From contig JAAVTG010000917.1 of NCBI GenBank assembly GCA_011947345.1, forward strand, positions 111,456 through 175,455: a DNA stretch of 64,000 bases. Reading direction: 5' to 3'. Both the position numbers and the translations under genes were made by a program. The notes below the pieces were generated by a model. That model was not told where the DNA came from. It was given only the letters and a program-made list of their open reading frames with translations, and ran no database searches. This document shows positions 42,536 to 53,120 of the stretch, one piece after another. Origin of the DNA: Phytophthora quininea (Eukaryota; Oomycota; Peronosporomycetes; Peronosporales; Peronosporaceae). How positions within the stretch are numbered: position 1 is the first letter of the stretch; the number at the start of each line of letters is the position of its first letter.

Positions 42536-43830
42536 GGCGGTGGGGATCCAGCGGAAGGACCGGCCCACCGTTTTATGCCGGGTTATAGTCTTTTCTCCGT
42601 CTCTCCGGTGCAGTCAGGCTAAACGATCGGGAACACCAGGGATGGATAACAGTCGTCCGACGTCTCGAAGGTAAATGTTGCTGGCGCGCAAAACAGCTCA
42701 GTGTCCGAAGCCTCCTCTTGCCGATCACAATTTCTGGTACTGGACGGGTCAACAAATACAAATATAGTACTATACTCATTCATTTTCAATGATAGCAGTA
42801 TTACTGGAGTAGTACTATGTAGTACTACGTTTTGTGTGCCACATATTTTTAAAATCAATGGCAGAGGTGATCGTGCCTGTGAGCCACTTTATATGTTCCG
42901 ACTTCTGTCAGTAAGACAGCCGCATGACGAAGTTTAACTTTTTTATTTCTTAATGGACTTTCAGGGATTCTATTGGGTAGCCGATCTTATTGTCGGCATT
43001 TAGTTCTGAGCGAAACCGCGCGATTTAAACAATTACAATCGGCAAGGAACAGTGGCGACGCCGCTTGGAGATCGCAGAACACGATAAATACTTTTAAAAG
43101 ATTTACACAAAATGAATGCACTCGACTGGGTCGTCAAGACCGCGACTAAAAGCCATCGAATGACAGTACAAGAGAGATTTCGAGTTAACTGAGTTGATTG
43201 ACGTACTGTTGTTGTTTATCAGTATGAAAGAAGAAATTCAGTCACGGCCGCGACGTCAAAACATGGCAAGGTGAAATGTAGTAATACGCATTTATATTTT
43301 GTGGAAATTTCAGTGATGTAGCACCATATAGACAAATGAGTGTGTAGACATTTTGATATAGTACTATAGTAACAATATGGTAGTATATTACTATGTAGTA
43401 GCTCTTCATTTTTACTACTAAACCCTGGCTGGCGCTCAACAAGCACGACGGAAGGGCCACAACCAAGCTCTCCGTTCACCAAAGTGGTTACCACATATGC
43501 CCAAGTACGGCAAAGTCAAGCTAGACGATGATTATCTTCATCCGGCATCATTACTCTAGAATTGTCGCCAGCATACGATGGCTTTGTCGTGTTCGTAAAG
43601 TACCTCAGCTGAGTCAGCTCCATCGAGTCACTCGGTTCCGTGTCGTGGACACCCCAGCCTTGTCGACAGCCAGGAGCTGTCGACCGACGCGAGAAATCGT
43701 TGCGCTCTCTCTGTTTCCTGGTGACAACGCACGTGGTTGCCTTTAGCAATGTACTTGGTTACGTTAAGTACTTGGCTACATTTAGTGTAAATAGTCACAG
43801 TCTCCGATCCCTTACAACGTCTTCTTGGTC
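42536..43830. other. AT-rich 1.3 kb stretch with TAGTA palindromes and a pectin-lyase relic
   Basis: The stretch 42740-43420 is unusually AT-rich for the window and repeats TAGTACTA-type palindromes (near 42765, 42810, 43360 and 43390). No gene frame is recognised apart from the relic listed separately. It should also hold the promoters of the acidic-protein gene and the SET-domain gene at its two ends. Confidence 0.5.
43562..43702 (-). pseudogene. Pectin lyase relic
   Basis: The minus strand encodes ISRVGRQLLAVDKAGVSTT, matching ISRIGRQFLAVDRAGASTMT of the pectin lyase at 12.8-14.0 kb. A few bases on comes SMELTQLRYFTNTTKPSYAG, matching SMELSVNSYVLAEGNYFKNVTKPLYDG. The 60 or so residues between these segments in the full gene are missing, so an internal deletion has joined them. 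Nothing else of the gene remains. Confidence 0.8.
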
Positions 43831-45442
43831 ATGAGTGCTCCGCCGCCGCCGTCTGCGGGCGCTGCGGCTCCTCCCGCGCCCTCCACTGCACCTCTCAACG
43901 CGTCGGGGCCTTCGCCTCAAGACTCTACGCAGCAGCCGCGCAACGGACTGAGCCGAGAGGACGCCGTGGGCCGCGAGCTGATCGAGTGGCTGGAGACCAA
44001 CGGCGCCGAGACCAAGAAGCTCAGTCTGCAGGAATACGCGCCAGAGGTGCGCGGCGTGCACAGCCGCAAGGTGCTGGCACCGGGCGAACGCATCCTGGTG
44101 ATCCCCAAAAGTGCCTCATCACGGTGGAAATGGGCAAGCAGACGGACATTGGCAGGAAGCTGCTGGCCCGCAGCGTGGACTTTGTGGCGCCCAAGCACAT
44201 CTTCCTCATGATGTTCCTGCTGACGGACATGGAGCACGTACGTGTTGGGGATTGGTGGGAGGGCTGTAAACAATGATATTAAGTCATTGTATATTGTCTG
44301 CGCAGGTGGAGGACTCGTTCTTCAAGAGTTACTACGGGACGCTGCCCTCGACGCTGAGCAACATGCCGATCTTCTGGTCGGAAGAGGAGCTGAGCTGGCT
44401 GAAGGGCTCATACATCATCCAGCAGATCCAGGAGCGCAAGGCAGCGATCCGAAAGGACTACGACGTCATTTGCAGGGTCAGTAGAGATACTTTAGTTGTT
44501 GCTTTTGGACGGAGGAGCTGAGATATGCTATTGTGACTGTTGTAGATCGACCCGTCCTTCGCCAGGTTCTCGCTTGATCGCTTCAGTTGGGCGAGGATGA
44601 TCGTGTGCAGCCGGAACTTTGGGCTGACCGTTGACGGTGTCAAGACGGCGGCATTGGTGCCTTTCGCAGACATGCTGAACCACTACAGACCGCGCGAGAC
44701 TAGTTGGACGTTCGACCAGAGCATCGACGCATTCACAATCACATCCCTCGGTACGATTGGGGCCGGCGCACAGGTCTATGACTCGTACGGCAAGAAGTGC
44801 AACCACCGCTTCCTATTGAACTATGGATTTGCTGTGGAGGACAATACCGAGGAGGACGGTCGTAACCCGAACGAAGTGCTGATCGACTTTCAATTGGCAG
44901 CTACAGACGGCCAACTGTTCTATGACAAACGTGCATACCTGCACGAAAGCGGAATCTACACAATGGATGCGAGACTCAGTTGCTCACACTCGGACGCCAA
45001 CACCCGCGAAGGCTTCAGCTTCGCCCGCTTGATTGTGGCCACCGAGGAGGAGTTCTCCACGATGAAGATGAAGAGCCCCGCGCACTCGTCGCCGCCCATT
45101 TCCTTTGCCAACGAGATCCGCGCACTGCAGTATCTCGGCAACCTCATGACGCACCAGCTGAGCCTGTACGAGACGACCATCGAGCAAGACAACGAACTGC
45201 TGGCCTCAAAGAAGTACCCGCTGTTCTCGAATCGCATCCAGGCCCTGTTCTTCATTCGAGGAGAGAAGCAGGTCTGCAGATACTACCAGGAGCTTGCCGA
45301 CAAGGTGATTCCGCTGTTCAGTCTACCGCTGACGCAGTGTCGTGAGGAGTTGCAGCGCAGCTTCGACGGAGATGGAGATATTGATCGCTATGCCCAAGAT
45401 GTGATCGCCTATTTAGTCACTCAGGTGTACCGAGAGAGCTAG
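43831..45442 (+). CDS. SET-domain protein lysine methyltransferase (SETD3/LSMT-like)
   Basis: Three exons: 43831-44237, 44306-44476 and 44546-45442; with one base added in the A4 run 44107-44110 they give 1,476 nt (491 residues). The N-terminus is a Pro/Ala-rich leader, then the start of a split SET domain (GVHSRKVLAPGERILVIPK), the inserted helical region (SYYGTLPSTLSNMPIFW), and the SET core ALVPFADMLNHYRP with the S-adenosylmethionine-binding NH pair, and SYGKKCNHRFLLNYGF with the catalytic tyrosine. The C-terminal third resembles the Rubisco-LSMT substrate-binding domain. Relatives methylate lysine or histidine of non-histone proteins, including actin His73 by SETD3; the substrate here is unknown. 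Confidence 0.88.
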
Positions 45443-45627
45443 TGGCGGGACGGCGAGCAAGCAGGCGTCATATTTTGTGGGTCCAGCACGTCGTGGTACG
45501 CAGTATCACTTTTGAATGCAGCAATACTGGCCTGAGGACGGTAACAACGTCTTGGAGCAGTCGGCGATGCACATTAGGGATACAGTTAGAGAAAGAAACA
45601 AGCGCGTTATGGTCATTTCGTTGTCCT

Positions 45628-47971
45628 CTAGGCTTCTTCCTCGTCCTCGTACAGGAAGTCGAGAGTGACCAAGTACCGTAGCTTCACTTGCTCCTGGCGG
45701 TACACGATGAACTCGTTGTACAGCAGCGATCCACTCCCGTCCGCCGGCAGGAATTCGCCAATGGGGACTACAACACCGTCATCCCTGCTCGGCAAGACAC
45801 ATGGTGAGTTAAACACAACAAGGCTAGTACAGCTTTGTCAAGACGTACATGGTTTCATGGTCCTCTTCAGGTGGAGCCATGCGACCCACACCGTGTGTGC
45901 TATCGCAGCCTTTGGACTTTCTCAAAGTCGAATACGTCAAATCTTCCGCCTCCTGCGCTTGGTATGATTTCCCCAACGCCACCTCGGCCAAAATCAAGAC
46001 ACCCTGCGCATCGAACAGCAACGTATTGTAAACGACCCGCTGGTGTGTTTACCGTTCGATTCCATCGTACCTTTGGGGTTTGTGGAGTTGTCCAGCAGTA
46101 GTTAGCAGATTTGGAGACGGAGTCTGCGAAGTAGATCTGCAAGGCCCAGCAGTGAGTTCGCTGCAGAACGCGTCAGGGCAACCATTGAAAACGTACGCCT
46201 TTGCCGAACATGTAGCCGTTGTTAGGAGCTTCTGGGGGAGCAACGCGAAGACCTTTGGACAGAATACCGACGACATTGGACAATCGCGACCCGTGCCACA
46301 GCAACTACAAATGACACCAATTTAATATCAGCAGTCAACACACAAATTCTCATGTTGCGGGACCTTATGGTTGTTGACAGCCTTGAACTCCTCTTGAAAA
46401 GCATCTTCATCGCGCCGAGTAAGTCTCAGAACCGACTTGATGTGCAGTTTGTACTGCACGTGAGTTGGGGCGTGCGTTGTCTCCACATATCTGAGTGCAA
46501 TAGACACATTAGCCACAGCCAATACTGAATCCCGCCCACCATTCTACACCACCTTTCGATAATCTTAAACTCGTCAGTTGCCTCAGGCAGGGGCTCCAGC
46601 TTGATGTTGAGCATATTGTACTGGGCATCCAGAGAATTGATCTTGGGTTTCTCTGCGCCATCATTCGTCTTGGCGTTCTTCTTTTCCGCTTGGAGCTTTT
46701 GAGAAATCTCAATGTTTTCGAGCACTTCGAGCAGATCCATTTTCAGCTTGACCTCATTAATCGAGTCGATGACTGGCGGCAAATCACGGCCAAAGTCATG
46801 CGGGATCAGCGTGTAGAACTCGCTGCTGAAGGTTTTCAGGCTGCTTCTCAATTTGCGGATCTGAGATGCATTGGGGTTTACTGCTCGTTTGACGCGGGTA
46901 GATCGACGAGTTCCAGGTCGCTTTGCGGGAGTAGGCTCTGCATTGGGCACCTTTTTCAACTCTTCGATCTCTTGCAGTGCCGCCGACAGTTGCTGAAGCA
47001 AATTGTAGCCTTGCGAAATCTGCGCTTTCGAAAGCTTCCTGGAGTTATGCAAATAAAACGACCAAGTGATTATTGACGAGCCTCCATACGAATGTTCCCG
47101 ATACTAGCGGTCTCACCTAGCGGAAGTCTTTTCAAGTCAAGGTTCATTTTCGCCACTTCTCGTGCAATCAGATCAGCATCGCAAATTAACTGTAACCGAG
47201 TGTTAGTGCGCATTCTTCACAATGTAATACAGTATTGTGAATACCTTCATGGCGTCTTGAACTGTTTCAGGAAGAGTCGAAGGTACTTCTTCCTCTTTAG
47301 CCTTCTCCTCCTTTTCATCTTCTTCTGGCAATTCATCATCCAGCTCTGCAAGGATCTCAGATTAACTATCGATATCACAACAGCAAGCCTTTCTTACTTA
47401 CCAACGAGCACATATTTCCCCTCCACCTTCTCAAACGGCCCTGTCAGAGGCCACTCATTGCCGCTTTTGGCTAGAAATTTCTTGGTGAAGGAGTCTTGGG
47501 CTTTCTCTAGCGACTTGTTGTATCGCTCCAGAGCTCGCTATGGAACAACAACTTTAGCTGCAATTGGCAACAGGTGAGATACCTCAATTCCACCTGACTG
47601 ACCTGCGGGTTCTTCGCGCCTACACGCCCCCACTTCCGAAACACAAAGTAGTTGCTGCCGTCCTGGATCAGCTGCACCATGTAGAACTTGTTGTTGCTGA
47701 AAAACAATCCAACTTCTCGTTAGCACGTATTGTGAAGATAGCAAACACGCCTTTGATCGCTCACCCGTACGTCCCGAAGGAGATGTCGGTGTAGTTGAGC
47801 ATAAAGTTCCAGGGCACTCCATCGGCGTCCTAAATTGTACAAGACAGTCAATGTAGGGCCTCATCGGTGCCATCTGAGCAACGGCAAACGCACCTCGTAG
47901 ATGACAGCCGAGCTGGCGCAGCCGCTCAACGGGTCGACGGTCTTGGCGGGGCTCTGTCGAGGCATTTGCAT
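45628..47971 (-). CDS. Poly(ADP-ribose) polymerase, PARP2/3-type (copy A)
   Basis: Twelve exons: 47971-47894, 47829-47765, 47696-47603, 47537-47402, 47345-47245, 47189-47117, 47038-46553, 46490-46364, 46304-46197, 46136-46071, 46003-45849 and 45784-45628. The sum is 1,646 nt; one base appears missing near the 47117/47038 junction, giving 548 residues. Domains in order: short N-terminus ([17 protein letters not shown]), WGR domain ([15 protein letters not shown]), helical regulatory domain ([20 protein letters not shown]) and catalytic domain. The H-Y-E triad for polymer formation is present: [25 protein letters not shown] and [19 protein letters not shown]. It lacks PARP1-type zinc fingers. 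The protein should modify nuclear proteins at DNA breaks. Tandem with copy B, 180 bp away; an HPF1 gene is also in the window. Confidence 0.9.
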
Positions 47972-48150
47972 TTTTGAGTCACAAAGTGAGTTGATGGCGC
48001 CAAACGCGCTGATTGGACGAAAACTCGAGGTAAGGTGCTGCACAGCAACTAGTTGCATTTCCTGACTCATTAGATAATTGTGCTCGCTGCATAGCGACTG
48101 CTCGTCCACGCCACTGCTGCATTCTGCTCCGAGACCACTGCACTCGCAGC

Positions 48151-50370
48151 TCAATAAGTGTATCGCAGATTCTTCAAGTCCACCGCGACGAGATAGCACA
48201 GCTGGACTTGCTCTCGGCGGTACACGATGAATTCGTTGTACAGCAAGGACTGATTGCCTTGCGAGGGTTTCAGCGTGCCTGCGGGCACCACAACGCCGTC
48301 GGGTCTGCGGATATCGCAGCCAATTAGATAAAATAGATTGATCAAGGAAGCGAACAGCACGACCACTTACAACGTTTCGTACTCGTCTTCACTTGGAACC
48401 ATTTTTCCAAGGCCATGCGTGCTGTCGAAACCGCGCTGCGTCTTCACGATATTGTAGTCCAGGTACTCCCCGTATGGAGTCTGATATGGCGTGCCCAGTG
48501 CGACGTCGGCGAGTAATAGGATAGCCGTTGGGTTTTGGGTAGACGCGCAGCAGTAGTTCGCCGACTTCGCCAATGCGTCAGCAAAGTAAAGCTGGTATGT
48601 ATTACCATCGACAAAACCACCGTTAGCTGAAGACTACGGCAATAACAACACGATGTCTTACCCCTTTGCCGAATTGGTATCCATTCCTGGGCGCTTCCGG
48701 TGGGGCGATGCGAAGTCCTTGCGACAAAATTCCAACGAAGTTCGACAGGCGAGAACCATGCCACAGCAACTGCACTCATTCATAATACAATCAGGAACGA
48801 AAACAGAACTCGACGATAAGTCGGTGACGTACCTTGTGGTTGTCGAGTGATTGCAACACTCCCTGGTGGGTGTCCTCGTCGGGACGAGCAATCTTGAGAA
48901 CCGTTTTGATCGTCAATTTGCTTCCGGCGCTCGTCTTGTTAATGAACCTGCCAGACGCAAGGCAACGATTAGTAACTAGTCGAGGCGTACACCTTCCGTG
49001 CCTACCTCTCGATGATCTTGTACTCCTTCGTTCGCTTGCTCAGCGGCTTCATGTTGGTATTCAGCGAGTTGTAATGCATATCAATTGGGTGAATCACCGG
49101 CCCATCCGAGCTTTCTGCTTCCTGTTTCTGCAGCGTCAGCGATATTTCCAAGTTGGACAGCACTTCCAGCAGCTCCAGCTTCAGCTTCAGGTCCGCTATG
49201 TTTGCGATCACGGGAGATAGCGAGCGACCGAAGTTGTGCGGGATCAGCGTGTAAAACTCGCTCGAGAGGGTCTTCAGACCTCCCTGAAGACTCGACAAAC
49301 TCGTTGTAGTGGCAGCTGTCGGTCCTTTTGCCTTTGCCTTTGCTTTGCGTCTTCCTTTCCCACCAGGTTTACCGTTGGCCTTTTTCGCTTTCGTCGGCGT
49401 AGCAGACGGACTCGTCAGCTCTGCAATTTCCTCCAGAACCGCTGACAGACGCTGCAAGATTTCGTAGCCTTGTGAGATCTGAGCCTTTGACAATTTACCT
49501 ACAATGACAGCGCGCTCGTTAGCGTTGATACTCTCCTTACAGCCAACAGGGAAATGTCGTGGACCCACCCAGTGGAAAGCGCTTCAGATCAATGTTCAAG
49601 CTAATCATCTCTCTCTTCACCACTTCCGGATCACAGATCAGCTGCAACAGTAAAATACGCCTCGATCTGTCGTGAGAAACGACAGTATCAACACTCGAAG
49701 ACACGGTACCTGGACAATGTCCTGCACTTCCTTCGGGAGCTTGGAAGGCGCCACGTTCTCTTTTCCTCCAACCCGCCAGCATCAGCAATTGCCTGTTCCT
49801 CTGCTCCATCGTCCAGCTCTGACGGAAGTTGATTAGCTCATTTGCTCTCGTAACACAAGAATAAAAAGCAATTGCCAACTTCACGCACCAACGAGCACGT
49901 ACTTGCCCTTCTTGCGCTCAAAGGGCTTCGTGGGCGGCCACTTGTTGCCGCTCTTGCCGGCGAACACCTTTTGAAGTCCGCCTCTGCGCTCTTCGAGTCG
50001 ACGTAGTGCTTGATGGAGGTCTGCGGCGTCTTGGCGCCCACTCGCCCCCACTTGCGGAACACCACGAAGTTCGCGCCATCCACGATCAGCTGCCCCATGT
50101 AGAACTTGTTGTTGCTGCATGACAATCGCTCTGGTTAGTACGCAGAGAAGTCAAGAGGTCTATGCCCTTTCTCACCCATATGTGCCGTAGTCGATGTTGG
50201 TGAAGTTGAGTATGTAGCTCCAGCGCTGTCCAGCGCCATCCTGCAGTATGGTACTGAGTGTTAGTGGTGTAGGCGCAGGAGATGGAGAGGAGTCTCGCGC
50301 GTACGCGGTAGATCTCGGCGCTAGAACTGCAGCCGCTCAGCGGGTCGACCAACGTGGCAGTTGACGCCAT
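48151..50370 (-). CDS. Poly(ADP-ribose) polymerase, PARP2/3-type (copy B)
   Basis: Ten exons: 50370-50305, 50240-50176, 50114-49889, 49818-49710, 49641-49569, 49498-49006, 48947-48833, 48769-48662, 48591-48371 and 48304-48151. They sum to 1,630 nt; two T4 runs on the plus strand (49969-49972 and 49761-49764) each appear one base short, giving 543 residues. Same order as copy A: WGR ([16 protein letters not shown]), regulatory domain ([38 protein letters not shown]), then the catalytic domain with [25 protein letters not shown] and [19 protein letters not shown], so His, Tyr and Glu are kept. A Lys/Ala-rich insert ([13 protein letters not shown]) in the regulatory domain could act as a nuclear or DNA-binding patch. 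Exon positions match copy A, showing tandem duplication; the sequences are clearly diverged. Confidence 0.9.
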
Positions 50371-50551
50371 GAGAGCGAAATCCAAAGTGAAGTGGTTCGA
50401 CCACGTACTTTGGACCGATCATTAAAACACACTAAACTTGAATAACGTATTGGGCGTGGTTTACCATCACTAACGATGCGAAACTGCACTTCAACTTGTC
50501 GACGAATTGAATTGAATTGGATCCTATGTCGTTTGCTCTGGAAGAGATTGT

Positions 50552-51812
50552 TTATTCACACCAGGACGGACGATGAGGTGTCTGCTTTCTACTTGGATGT
50601 TGCTGGGGTAACGTTGCCGTCGACCTCTCGGCGTACTCTAGAATGCCAAAGCCGCCCATGACCAGCACGGATCCAGCTAGGCACTGCCACGAGAACGACG
50701 TGCCGTGCACGACCGTGTCTACAATCCCAGACAGCGGGATGGTGAGCATACACCCCACGCTCGTCTCCAAGGGCGACGTCCAGCACAGCGACAATGGCAG
50801 AAATACGCAGAAGACGATGGCCATCATGCCGCTGACCATGAGCAGCAGCAGTCCGTGGGTCGACACTGGCAGTCCAAGCGGTTCGTACAGGGATTCAATC
50901 GGACTGTACGCCAGCGCAAGGCTACCGACAATCCATAGCGGGAACGTGAAAAGCCCGCATAATCCTGTCATTGTCAGCAGCGTCGTCGTGTCCGTGAGGT
51001 CCTCGCCCACGGTGAGCCTGATCGCGACTTCGTAGCCGCCGTACAAAGCAGCCGAGAGCACGACCATCAAGCCAGCAACCACACTCGTGCCGGCGATCGC
51101 GTCCAGATCGCTCTCGCCTTGGAACATGACGACCAGCGTGACTCCGACGAACGAGGTCAACACGCCGCACATCTTGCCGAGCGACAAACGTTCTTGCAGG
51201 AAGCAGATGGAGAAGCAGTACACGAACAGCGGCGAGCAGTTGAAGATAGCCGTGCCCACAGCCACGCTGATGTTGGCCAGAGCCGCGTACCAAAAGTAGT
51301 CGGTCACGCAGTAGAATGTGGTGAGGAACATGGCGATCCGACAGAGCTGGGAAGCGGGCGCACCGAGTGGCGGCTAAGCACACCGACGACGTCCCAAGGC
51401 GCGCGTCGGTCTTCCTCGTCACCTCGAACCCAGTGGTACACAACCAACATGGGGAGCAGCGCAGCCTGGCCATGGACAGAGTTTTAGATCACTGCGGCAT
51501 TCAAGCGTAACAGCGAGAGCATTCGCACCGGCATGGCGTGGTTGAAGCACACGAGGAAGAAGGGCTTGTCGAACTCCACTGCGGCCTGCACTGCTTGCGA
51601 AGCCTCTGCCTGCAGCACCCACGACCAAATAAGCGCTGAAACACACAGGGGACAGTCACTTAGTGCGTCACTATAGCTGGGTGTTTTAACGGGGCGCTAC
51701 CTGCTAACGCGACGAAGCCGGCGCTCTTGGGCACTATGTGCGTTGCAATGGACTTCTTGTCCACTGCGATGTCGTCCAGGTGCAGCAACTCTGTGGTCTC
51801 GAGTGGTGCCAT
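50552..51812 (-). CDS. EamA/SLC35F-like membrane transporter (DMT superfamily)
   Basis: Three exons: 51812-51701, 51635-51529 and 51465-50552, introns 65 and 63 bp. One base is missing near the GG at 51369-51370; with it the total is 1,134 nt, 377 residues. The N-terminus is soluble (MAPLETTELLHLDDIAVDKK). About ten hydrophobic segments follow, including LANISVAVGTAIFNCSPLFV, VYCFSICFLQERLSLGKMCG and VGCMLTIPLSGIVDTVVHG, the pattern of EamA repeats in drug/metabolite and nucleotide-sugar-like carriers; the SLC35F branch fits best by the ALANISVAVGTAIFN and CMLTIPLS motifs. Substrate and membrane are unknown. Confidence 0.8.
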
Positions 51813-52274
51813 GAGGGAGGGACACAGGCTCGAGGCTCGCGTTCTGGTTGGAAGATTGGCAACTGACGCCGTTGAAGACCCCGGTCCATGAGATGCATGA
51901 ACTTGGCATATGGTGTTTACTATGCAGCGAGCCTCGCAGTCTCTGATGGCGTGTTCCTGGGAACACGCCGAATTTCTTCAGCCGCGTTTGCTCGAATGGA
52001 TGGAAAAAGTGTAGTCACCGCGCTTAACCAATTCCTCCTTTGCGGCACCAGTGTCTTGCTCTTGACAAAGTTGTGTATCGTTGCAGCTGTTTGACAACGA
52101 CTGCGGTAGCTTGTGCTCGAGTTATCCGCAACGCGAGGTCCACTATACGATTGTTGTCCTTGCAAACTCTTACCGTTCTCGATGACGGGACGGTAGAGAT
52201 CGCGATTAAGATGCGTTTTTGGGCTTGTCAAGGTTACCTCACTTCCGCATCTGCACCATCGATCAAGGACTACC
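51813..52274. other. Divergent promoter interval between the transporter and the NLP gene
   Basis: 462 bp with the two genes facing away from each other. A minus-strand frame (51920-52324) spans it but shows no domain and overlaps the NLP signal peptide, so I treat it as non-coding. No clear core promoter motif. Confidence 0.4.
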
Positions 52275-52981
52275 ATGAATCTGCTATTGTACTTGATCGC
52301 CATTGCCGTCTGTATCGCCTCCACTGACGCGATCGGCCATAATGAAGTGGCGCCCTTCGCTCAGCCCGAACCTGTCACCGTGTCGGAGAAGGCTGCCGTC
52401 AAGTTTAAGCCGCAGCTCAAAATCATGGGCGAATGCCACTCGTACCCCGCTGTCAACGCTGCTGGCGAGACAAGTGGAGGACTCAAAGGGACTGGCTTCA
52501 CCTCCGGGTGCGAAGGCCCTTCACTGGGGTCCCAAGTCTACGGGCGGTCGGCTTGGCACAACGATGTCTGGGCTATCATGTACGCCTGGTACTTTCCCAA
52601 GGGCTTTTGGGCCGGTTTCGCGTCAAGGCGGCACGACTGGTCTAGTATCGTGGTCTGGATCGACAACCCGGCTCTGGAGACACCGAGAATCATGGGACTC
52701 TCGATCTCAAAGGGTGACACGAAATACCGCTCGACGACCAGTGTTCCCGCCTACGCCCTCGACGGAACCTCCCTCAAATGTATCGCGATATGGCGGTTTT
52801 AGTTGGGCCCGCTTCGATGGACTTTGCTGGCTGGAGAGGCGCGTACCAAGACCTCATTCTCTGGGACCAACTGACGGATGCGGCGCGATCGGCGCTAAAC
52901 ACCACGGATTTCGGGAAGGCCGAGGTCCCGTTCAATGACGCTCATTTCGCTGAGAGGCCGGAGAAAGCGTGGCCGTTCTAA
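52275..52981 (+). CDS. Necrosis-inducing NPP1-like protein (NLP family), frame broken near the 3' end
   Basis: ATG 52275 opens a signal peptide (MNLLLYLIAIAVCIASTDA). The mature part follows the NPP1/NLP domain: two cysteines in the N-terminal half, then AIMYAWYFPKGFWAGF just before the family heptapeptide. In cytolytic members that heptapeptide is GHRHDWE; here it reads SRRHDWS, so three of seven positions differ, including residues needed for metal and membrane engagement in studied members. The frame changes near 52.78-52.80 kb, and the C-terminal part (from about WRGAYQDLILWDQ) continues to 52981 in another frame. Secreted NLPs act on plant plasma membranes, but variants like this are usually non-cytolytic. 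Whether the break is real or technical is unresolved. Confidence 0.85.
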
Positions 52982-53120
52982 GCAAGGAATCGGGTAGTAG
53001 CTGATGGAATGCAAAGAGATTACGTCCCTGCACTTGCAGCATTCACTGTCTAAAATTCCAACTTGGTCTGCCAACTATTTATACGAAGTGCCTTGCTTCC
53101 TCCAGCAGTGGTGATTGATC

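Noticed and set aside
51920..52324. 134-codon minus-strand frame upstream of the NLP gene
   Set aside because: Overlaps the NLP signal peptide and promoter, no recognisable domain or splice context.
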